From an uncultured Bacteroidales bacterium (lineage in GTDB: Bacteria; Bacteroidota; Bacteroidia; Bacteroidales; UBA932), in contig CAMOTB010000007.1 of NCBI GenBank assembly GCA_946625485.1, positions 1 through 41,351 of the forward strand: a stretch of 41,351 nt of DNA, read 5' to 3'. Numbering within the stretch: position 1 is the first letter of the stretch; each line of letters starts with the position of its first letter. Under the pieces are notes generated by a model. The model worked only from the letters and a program-made list of their open reading frames with translations. It had not been told where the DNA came from and searched no databases. The translations under genes were made by a program, and so were the position numbers. Below, piece by piece: positions 31,371 through 38,593 of the stretch.

Positions 31371-33383
31371 ATGAAACAACTATGGAATATCAAACTATGG
31401 CTGCCGGTTCTCGCAGCCTTTGTGCTTTTTGGACTGACGACCTGCAAGAAACCCACCGAAGAAGCAAGCTTGAAAGACGTGGAGTTTGCGGTCCCTGCCT
31501 CCGTCAGCCTGGAAAAAGGCACGCAGACCCTGGATTTCCGTGTCCAGTTCCAGAAGGCGCCCTTGACGAGCGACGTCATAGTCTTGACAGCCTCTGACGG
31601 GAAGAAACAGACTTGCCCGATCATCGAGACCTCCGTCACCAAGTTTACCATATCCATCAGCCAGCTGTGGAGCGGATTCCTGACGGACGGACCCTATGCC
31701 GTTTCCATCCGGCGGGGTTCCGAAGAGATGAGCAAAGGGACGATGATGGTCAGCATCATCATCCCCGGAGACGGGGTCGAGCCTGCGGCCGGAAGTACGG
31801 TCTATGGCAAGGTGGCCTGTGACGGAGCCGGTGTTGCCGGTGTGGTGGTTTCTGACGGATACGAGGTGGCCAAGACGGACGAAAACGGGGTTTATCAGTT
31901 GAGAACGAGCAAGAAAAGCTCCAAGTTCCACGGCTATGTTTTCGTATCTGTCCCTTCCGGTTACGAGGTCAGCTCCGACGGCATCCGCCCCTTGTTCTAC
32001 AAGCAGTTGGATCCGGCCAAGGAGATCGAGCGCGTGGATTTCTCCCTCCGGAAAGTTTCCGGCCAGGACCAGCATACGATGCTGGTATTCGGCGACATCC
32101 ACCTGGCCAACCGCAATGAGGACCGCAAGCAGTTTGCCACCTTCGTTTCAGACGTCAACGGCTACATTACTTCCCATGCAGGCTCCAAGATTTATGGCCT
32201 GACCCTCGGCGACATGACCTGGGACCTGTACTGGAAGGACAACAAATACGGTTTCAAGGAGTATCTTGCCGACGCCAATGCCATCAAGGGCATCCAGGTT
32301 TTCCATACGATCGGCAACCATGACCACAGCATGTATTTCCCGGGCGATTTCGACACCGTCACCGAATACAAGAAGGAAATTGCGCCGACCTATTACTCCT
32401 TCAATATCGGACAAGTGCATTATGTCGTCCTGGACGATATCCAATGCACCAACTCCACCCCGGCATCCGGCCGTTCCGACGACGCCTACACCCGTACGTA
32501 CAACTGTACCCTGGTCAGCGACCAGATCGAATGGCTCAAGAAAGACCTTGCACAAGTGCCTCAATCCACCCCGCTGGTCGTTACGATGCACGCCCCGCTC
32601 TATACAGCAGCCGGCAACGGGGCCTTCACTTCCACGGCCTATTCCGCCCAGTCGCAGTTCGAGAATGCCGTCAAGGCTTTCAGCCAGGTGCAGCTCTTTA
32701 CGGGCCACACCCACAAAGTCTATAACGTGGACAAGCGGGCGACCAACCATATCTTCGAACACAATGCGGGCGCCGTCTGTGCCACCTGGTGGTGGAGCGG
32801 TCACCTGACGCCCGGAGTAAACATCGGAACGGACGGAGCCCCGGGCGGTTACACCATCGTTGATATCAGCGGGACTTCATTCAAATGGGTCTTCAAGGGG
32901 ACCGGCTGGCCGGCTTCCCACCAGTTCCGGAGCTACGACCGCAATGTGATGGCCATCACGCCCGAAAAGTATGTCCCCAAGGGCAATGCCGAGCACAAAG
33001 CAGCCCTGGCGCAATATACGACTCCTTACTGGTCTTCCTCCAGTACGGAGAACTATGTTTATCTCAATGTGTGGAATTATGATCCGGAATGGAAGATCGA
33101 GGTGACGGAGAACGGCGCACCGCTGACCGTCTCTCCGCTGACCGACGGGCGGGATCCCCTCCACATCATTGCCTATACGGCGAAACGCCTGGACAGCAAT
33201 GCGGGCCTGAACAGCAGCGGCGGCATCAATTTCGACACTGGAACCAACCGGCACATGTTCCGCGTCAAGGCCTCATCGGCGACCAGTACGCTCGAGATCA
33301 AGGTGACCGACCGTTTCGGCCAGGTCTATACCGAGTCGATGAAGCGGCCGAAGGCCTTCTCGACAGATACTTACAAGCAATAA
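31371..33383 (+). CDS. Three-domain calcineurin-like phosphoesterase lipoprotein
   Basis: 670 residues from the ATG at 31371. Lipobox LTTC (Cys25). An N-terminal beta region (about 35-130) and a MetallophosN-like segment (about 145-235, YGKVACDGAGVAGVVVSDG) lead to the catalytic domain (about 240-490): VFGDIHLANRNE, LTLGDMTWD, TIGNHDHSMYF, TMHAPL and TGHTHKVYN carry all metal ligands. A MetallophosC-like beta domain (about 510-670) closes the protein. It cleaves a phosphate ester outside the cytoplasm; the substrate is not readable. It is the first gene of an operon with susC (30-bp gap, no terminator), so it probably works on the substrate imported by that system. Confidence 0.87.
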   Translation: MKQLWNIKLWLPVLAAFVLFGLTTCKKPTEEASLKDVEFAVPASVSLEKGTQTLDFRVQFQKAPLTSDVIVLTASDGKKQTCPIIETSVTKFTISISQLWSGFLTDGPYAVSIRRGSEEMSKGTMMVSIIIPGDGVEPAAGSTVYGKVACDGAGVAGVVVSDGYEVAKTDENGVYQLRTSKKSSKFHGYVFVSVPSGYEVSSDGIRPLFYKQLDPAKEIERVDFSLRKVSGQDQHTMLVFGDIHLANRNEDRKQFATFVSDVNGYITSHAGSKIYGLTLGDMTWDLYWKDNKYGFKEYLADANAIKGIQVFHTIGNHDHSMYFPGDFDTVTEYKKEIAPTYYSFNIGQVHYVVLDDIQCTNSTPASGRSDDAYTRTYNCTLVSDQIEWLKKDLAQVPQSTPLVVTMHAPLYTAAGNGAFTSTAYSAQSQFENAVKAFSQVQLFTGHTHKVYNVDKRATNHIFEHNAGAVCATWWWSGHLTPGVNIGTDGAPGGYTIVDISGTSFKWVFKGTGWPASHQFRSYDRNVMAITPEKYVPKGNAEHKAALAQYTTPYWSSSSTENYVYLNVWNYDPEWKIEVTENGAPLTVSPLTDGRDPLHIIAYTAKRLDSNAGLNSSGGINFDTGTNRHMFRVKASSATSTLEIKVTDRFGQVYTESMKRPKAFSTDTYKQ

Positions 33384-33413
33384 AACTCTATCTAACTAAT
33401 TACCAAAACTATC

Positions 33414-36400
33414 ATGCGTTACCTTCAATGTATTTTCGCCACCCTGGTCCTGGCCCTGGGGCTTTCCCTGCCCCTGGCCGCCCAGAACCGGGAGGTGTCA
33501 GGCCGGGTGCTTGACACCGGCGGGCAGCCCTTGATCGGAGCCGCGGTGCTCCTGTCCGGGACGACGTCCGGCGATGTGACGGATCTGGACGGAAGTTTCC
33601 GTCTCCGGGTCCCGGACGGTCCCGCCACCCTGGAGATTTCCTGCCTGGGCTATGTCGGCAAGACTGTCACGGTCCCCGCCTCTCAGTCCCAGATCACCGT
33701 TTCCCTTGAGGAAGACACCGTGGTGCTGGACGAGACCGTCGTCATCGGTTACGGCACCCAGAAAAAGGTCAATCTGACCGGTGCCATCACCGTTGTCGAG
33801 AGCAAGGAACTGGAAGACCGTACGGCCCACAACCTGAACAACATGCTGCAGGGTTCGGTGCCGGGTCTGAACATCACGACTTCCGCCGGTAATCCGGGCG
33901 CTTCCGGCAGTCTCAACATCCGTGGTATCACCTCCATCAACACGGCGGATCCGCTCGTGCTCATCGATGGCGTGGAAGAGGATATTTCCCGCGTCAACCC
34001 CAATGACGTGGCCAGCATCTCCGTGATCAAGGATGCCTCTGCGGCCGCCATTTATGGTGCGCGTGCCGCTTATGGCGTCATCCTGATCACGACCAAGTCC
34101 GGTACGGAAAAAGGCGGCAAGGCCACGGTCCGTTACAGCGGCCGCTGGGGCTGGGAAGAGCCGACGGTCTCGACCGATTTCGAGACCCGGGGCTACTGGT
34201 CCGTCTATACCGTGGACAAGTTCTGGATGTCCGATGCCGGCAACAAATACACTACTTACAACGATCATGACATGGCCGAGCTCCTGGCCCGTGTCAACGA
34301 CAAGGTCGAAGATCCTTCCCGTCCCTGGGTTGTGGAAGAGGTCCGCAACGGACGGAAACAATGGGTGTACTACTGCAACACGGACTGGTACCACGAGCTC
34401 TACAGCGACCGGCACCCGTCCCAGCAGCACAACGTGTCCGTGACCGGCGGCAATAAGGAGGTCAAGTACTACTTCTCTGCCGGCTATGACAAGCAGGTGG
34501 GTGTGATCAAACTCAATCCGGACGTCTATCAGAAATACAACCTCCGGGCGAAGATCGATGCCGCGCTCAACAAATACATGCGCCTGTCGAACAATACGGC
34601 CTTCTTCAATTCGACCTATGACTATCCGGGCGGCAGCTCCATCCAGGACTCTTTCGCCTATGCGGCCCGCCACGCCCTGGCCTCCTTCCCGCTGAAGAAC
34701 CCGGACGGCAGCTGGCTCTATGCCACGCCGATGATCTCCGGTAATTACAACGTCGCCAACGGCCGTCACATCGTGTTCGGCAACGGCAAGCACGTGAACC
34801 AGCAGGTCCGCAGCGACTTCTCCAATACCACCGAACTCAAAGTCACCCCGTTCCAGGACCTGGTCCTGACGGCCAACTATACCTACCGTCTCTATCAGAA
34901 CCGCAACACCTATCGCTCCAACCACATCGATTACCGCCAGCGCCCCGGCGGCGAGATCGAGGAGTACACGACCGGTGCCGGCCTGGACGAGCTCCAGGAG
35001 GGCATTACGACCTACCAGCGCCATTCGGCCAACGTGTTCGGCAACTATGAGCATACCTGGGACGACACGCATCATTTCGCCGCGACGGCCGGTATGAACA
35101 TGGAGTACTGGCGCAGCAAGAGCCTTACCAGCAAGGGCCAGAACCTGCTCAGCGAAACACTGGTCGATCTCGACCTGGTCGGTCCCGATGCCCAGGGCAA
35201 TACCATCATGGAAGTGGCCGGCGGCCAGAACCAATATGCCATCATGGGCTTCTTCGGCCGTTTGAACTATGACTACAAGGGCCGGTATCTCTTTGAGCTC
35301 TCCGGCCGTTACGACGGTACCTCCCGCTTCCAGTCCGGTCACCGCTGGGGATTCTTCCCGTCCGCTTCCATTGGCTGGCGCATCAGCGAGGAACCGTTCT
35401 TCCAGCCCCTGCGCGGCGTGGTCGACAACCTCAAGATCCGTCTCTCCTACGGTAACCTGGGCAACCAGGTGGTCCGGAACTCCTCCGGCGGCCAGGACTA
35501 CTTTGCCTATCTCCGTGAGATCTCCATCAACGATTTCGCCGGTTACTCCTTCGGCGAGAGCTCCACGATGTCCAAGTATTCGACCCTGAGCAATCCGGTC
35601 GATGCCGGCCTGACCTGGGAGACGGCCGAACAGTACAACGTCGGCCTTGACTTTGCGGCGTTCAACAACCGCCTGACCTTCACGGGAGAAGTCTATCGCA
35701 GAAATACGCTCAACATGCTCACGACCGGTCCTGACCTGCCTTCCGTCTATGGCGCGAGTTCGCCCAAGACCAATGCGGCCGACCTCAAGACCGAAGGTTA
35801 TGAGCTCTCCTTGGGATGGCGCGACCAGTTCACGCTGGCCGGACATCCCTTCGGTTATCACCTGCGGGCCAACCTGAGCGACTTCCGCACCATCATCACC
35901 CGCTTCGACAACCCGACCAAGTCCCTGGCCATGAGCTACTATGAGGGCATGCGGGTCGGCGAGATCTGGGGCTATGTGGTGGATGGCCTCTTCAAGACCG
36001 ACGAGGAAGCCAAGGACTATACGACCAACGTCCTCGACTGCTCGATGATCAACGGCCGCATGACCGGCGGTTTCCGCGCGGGCGACCTGCGATTCGTCGA
36101 TCTCGACAATGACGGCAAGGGCGAGACGGTCAATACCCTCAGCACCGGTGCCAACACCGTGGACAATCCCGGTGACCGCAAGATCATCGGCAACTCCCTG
36201 CCGAGCCTCCAGTACGGTTTCACCTTCGGTTTCGACTGGCTGGGCTTTGACTTTTCCGCTTTCTTCCAGGGCACCGGCAACCACTACTGGTATCCTGCCG
36301 GCATGAACTACATGTTCTGGGGCCCGTACAGCTACTCCTACGTCTCCTTCCTGCAGCGCGACTTCATCCAGCGCTGCTGGTCCGAGGAGAATCCGGACGC

Positions 36401-36731
36401 CTATTTCCCGCGTCCGAGAGCCTATTCCGCGACCGGCGGTGAGCTGGCCCGCGTCAACACCCGCTACCTGCAGAACATCCGCTACCTGCGCTTCAAGAAC
36501 CTGACGGTCGGCTATACCATCCCGTCCGCGGTGACCCGCAAGGTCGGCGTCGAAAAGGTGCGTCTCTACTTCTCCGGCGAGAACCTGGCTTACTGGTCCC
36601 CGCTGAAAGCCAATACCCGCTATCTGGATCCCGAGTCCGCCTACACCCGCAGCAGCAGTGCGGCCGCCCAGGACCACATCAGCTATCCCTGGCAGAAGAC
36701 GATGATGTTCGGTATCGATGTCACATTCTAA
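33414..36731 (+). CDS. susC-like: SusC/RagA family TonB-linked outer-membrane transporter
   Basis: 1105 residues. Signal peptide about 1-23 (LSLPLAAQ), carboxypeptidase-like domain about 27-115 (EVSGRVLDTGGQPLIGAAVLL), the SusC signature region DETVVIGYGTQKKVNLTGAI (about 118-137), plug with LNIRGITSINTADPLVLIDG and VISVIKDASAAAIYGARAAYG, then a large barrel. The C terminus KTMMFGIDVTF ends in Phe for BAM recognition. With SusD it forms a pedal-bin importer for oligosaccharides or other polymers fragments. Its substrate must be inferred from the operon, whose only visible enzyme is the phosphoesterase. Confidence 0.95.
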   Translation: MRYLQCIFATLVLALGLSLPLAAQNREVSGRVLDTGGQPLIGAAVLLSGTTSGDVTDLDGSFRLRVPDGPATLEISCLGYVGKTVTVPASQSQITVSLEEDTVVLDETVVIGYGTQKKVNLTGAITVVESKELEDRTAHNLNNMLQGSVPGLNITTSAGNPGASGSLNIRGITSINTADPLVLIDGVEEDISRVNPNDVASISVIKDASAAAIYGARAAYGVILITTKSGTEKGGKATVRYSGRWGWEEPTVSTDFETRGYWSVYTVDKFWMSDAGNKYTTYNDHDMAELLARVNDKVEDPSRPWVVEEVRNGRKQWVYYCNTDWYHELYSDRHPSQQHNVSVTGGNKEVKYYFSAGYDKQVGVIKLNPDVYQKYNLRAKIDAALNKYMRLSNNTAFFNSTYDYPGGSSIQDSFAYAARHALASFPLKNPDGSWLYATPMISGNYNVANGRHIVFGNGKHVNQQVRSDFSNTTELKVTPFQDLVLTANYTYRLYQNRNTYRSNHIDYRQRPGGEIEEYTTGAGLDELQEGITTYQRHSANVFGNYEHTWDDTHHFAATAGMNMEYWRSKSLTSKGQNLLSETLVDLDLVGPDAQGNTIMEVAGGQNQYAIMGFFGRLNYDYKGRYLFELSGRYDGTSRFQSGHRWGFFPSASIGWRISEEPFFQPLRGVVDNLKIRLSYGNLGNQVVRNSSGGQDYFAYLREISINDFAGYSFGESSTMSKYSTLSNPVDAGLTWETAEQYNVGLDFAAFNNRLTFTGEVYRRNTLNMLTTGPDLPSVYGASSPKTNAADLKTEGYELSLGWRDQFTLAGHPFGYHLRANLSDFRTIITRFDNPTKSLAMSYYEGMRVGEIWGYVVDGLFKTDEEAKDYTTNVLDCSMINGRMTGGFRAGDLRFVDLDNDGKGETVNTLSTGANTVDNPGDRKIIGNSLPSLQYGFTFGFDWLGFDFSAFFQGTGNHYWYPAGMNYMFWGPYSYSYVSFLQRDFIQRCWSEENPDAYFPRPRAYSATGGELARVNTRYLQNIRYLRFKNLTVGYTIPSAVTRKVGVEKVRLYFSGENLAYWSPLKANTRYLDPESAYTRSSSAAAQDHISYPWQKTMMFGIDVTF

Positions 36732-36734
36732 ACT

Positions 36735-36741
36735 GAGGAGG
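36735..36741 (+). promoter_or_regulatory. Strong Shine-Dalgarno before susD
   Basis: GAGGAGG lies 8 nt before the susD ATG. Most other starts in the window lack such a purine-rich match, as is normal in Bacteroidetes. Confidence 0.5.
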
Positions 36742-36749
36742 ACCTGATT

Positions 36750-38573
36750 ATGAAAAGATATTTTTTGATCCCTTTCATCGCGATGACGTTCGGCCTCGTG
36801 GCCTGCGATATCGACGTGGACCTGACCGGCGAGGAATTCCTGGGACGCACTCCGCTTTCCACGATCTCTCCCGAGAACTATTTCAGGACTGAAACCGACC
36901 TCCAGCTATTCTCCAATACCTTCTATAACAACCTGTTGGATAAAGAACCCTTCCTGGAGCAGAGCGACCATTATCTCAATCTCAACCTGTCCGCTGTCCT
37001 GCGTGGCGGCAACGACCGGACCGTCCCGATCTCCGGCGGCGGCTGGAGCTGGGGTGACCTGCGCAAGATGAACACCCTGCTGGGCAACATGGATAAGTGC
37101 GTGGATGAGGCGGCGGTGCTCAAATATACGGCGCTGACCCGTTTCTTCCGTGCTTATTTCTACTTTGACAAAGTCAAGCGTTTCGGCGACGTGCCGTGGA
37201 TCGATCATGAGGTGGACAACACGGATATGGAGACGCTCTACGCTGCGCGTGACTCCCGCGAGGTCGTGATGCAGCACATGATCGAAGACCTCGATTATGC
37301 GATCCAATACCTGCCTGAGGCGAGGAGTACCTACCGTCTCTGCAAGTGGACCGCGCTGGCCCTGAAAGCCCGTGTCTGCCTGTTCGAGGGAACCTTCCGC
37401 AAATACCACGATCCGGCGTCTCACCCCGAGATGTACGTGGAGCCGCTCCCGGCCGACGCCAAGAGTGCTTCCTGGTATCTGGAGCAGGCGGCCGACGCTG
37501 CCCGCCAGATCATCGTCAGCGGACCCTACCAACTTGCAAAGGACTACCTGATGCTCTTTGCGGAGCCGGATGCGGATGCCGGCGAGTATATCCTTGCGAT
37601 CAAGAACGACCGCTCCCTGTCCATTTTCAACAACAGCACTGCCTATGCAATCATGCCGACCCAGGGCTGCCCGGGCCTGACCAAGAAGTTTGTGGACAGC
37701 TTCCTGATGGCTGACGGTTCCCGCTTCACCGACAAGGAAGGATGGGAGACGATGCAGTTCGTGGAAGAGACGACGGGCCGCGACCCGCGCCTGTCCTATG
37801 TCTGCGTGACGCCAGGCTATATGCGCATCGGCGGCACGGAGGTCCTGGCGCCTGACTTCGGTGCGAGCGTGACCGGCTACCAGGTCGCCAAGTTCGTGAT
37901 GGACGAGACCCTGCCCGGTGTCGGACGCGTGGACATGTCCTTCAACGACATGCCGGTCTTCCGTCTCGGCGAAGTATATCTCAACTATGCGGAGGCCCTG
38001 GCCGAACTGGGTACCCTGACCCAGAGCGACCTGGATATGTCCGTCAACCGTCTGCGTGACCGCGTCGGCATGCCCCATCTGGATATGGAGGCGGCCAATG
38101 CCAACCCTGACTGGTACCTCGCTTCCGAGCAGTACGGCTACCGCCACGTCTCCGGCGCCAACAAGGGCGTGATCCTCGAGATCCGCCGCGAGCGCGGTGT
38201 CGAGCTGGCTCAAGAAGGCTTCCGCCTGGCGGACCTGGTCCGCTGGCGCGAGGGCGAATGCATCAACCAGAGCTTCTACGGGATGTATTTCCCGGGCGCG
38301 GGCGAGTATGACCTGACCGGCGACGGCAAGGCGGATGTCCGCCTGTACCCGAAGGGTGAGAAGCCGGCCAATGACATGGTCAACATCGAGATCGGTTCCG
38401 ATACGGGCGTCCTCCTCAGCAATGATACCTACGGTTATCTCGACCACCACAAGAATGTCGCCCACTCCTTCGATGAGAGCCGCGACTACTACTATCCCAT
38501 TCCGACCAAGGAACGCAGCCTCAATCCCAATCTCAAGCAGAATCCGGGATGGAAAGACGGCCTTGACTACTAA
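36750..38573 (+). CDS. susD-like: SusD/RagB family surface lipoprotein
   Basis: 607 residues. Lipobox LVAC (Cys19), followed by acidic DIDVD, in line with the acidic signal that sends Bacteroidales lipoproteins to the cell surface. The N-terminal SusD part (FLGRTPLSTISPENYFRTETDL, FRAYFYFDKVKRFGDVPWID, ALALKARVCLFEGTF) and the C-terminal SusD/RagB domain (FRLGEVYLNYAEALAELG, LEIRRERGVELAQEGFRLADLVRW, YPIPTKE-SLNPNLKQNPGW) are complete. It captures the ligand and closes over SusC. 18 bp after susC and led by a strong Shine-Dalgarno. Confidence 0.95.
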   Translation: MKRYFLIPFIAMTFGLVACDIDVDLTGEEFLGRTPLSTISPENYFRTETDLQLFSNTFYNNLLDKEPFLEQSDHYLNLNLSAVLRGGNDRTVPISGGGWSWGDLRKMNTLLGNMDKCVDEAAVLKYTALTRFFRAYFYFDKVKRFGDVPWIDHEVDNTDMETLYAARDSREVVMQHMIEDLDYAIQYLPEARSTYRLCKWTALALKARVCLFEGTFRKYHDPASHPEMYVEPLPADAKSASWYLEQAADAARQIIVSGPYQLAKDYLMLFAEPDADAGEYILAIKNDRSLSIFNNSTAYAIMPTQGCPGLTKKFVDSFLMADGSRFTDKEGWETMQFVEETTGRDPRLSYVCVTPGYMRIGGTEVLAPDFGASVTGYQVAKFVMDETLPGVGRVDMSFNDMPVFRLGEVYLNYAEALAELGTLTQSDLDMSVNRLRDRVGMPHLDMEAANANPDWYLASEQYGYRHVSGANKGVILEIRRERGVELAQEGFRLADLVRWREGECINQSFYGMYFPGAGEYDLTGDGKADVRLYPKGEKPANDMVNIEIGSDTGVLLSNDTYGYLDHHKNVAHSFDESRDYYYPIPTKERSLNPNLKQNPGWKDGLDY

Positions 38574-38593
38574 TGCTTAAAAGTCAGAAGAAT

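Noticed and set aside
33498..36677. A 1059-codon open frame on the minus strand opposite susC
   Set aside because: It mirrors the codon positions of susC, has no family motif, and is a known effect of GC-rich codon use. The same holds for the long minus frames at 8001-10706, 36906-38465 and 38609-40846.
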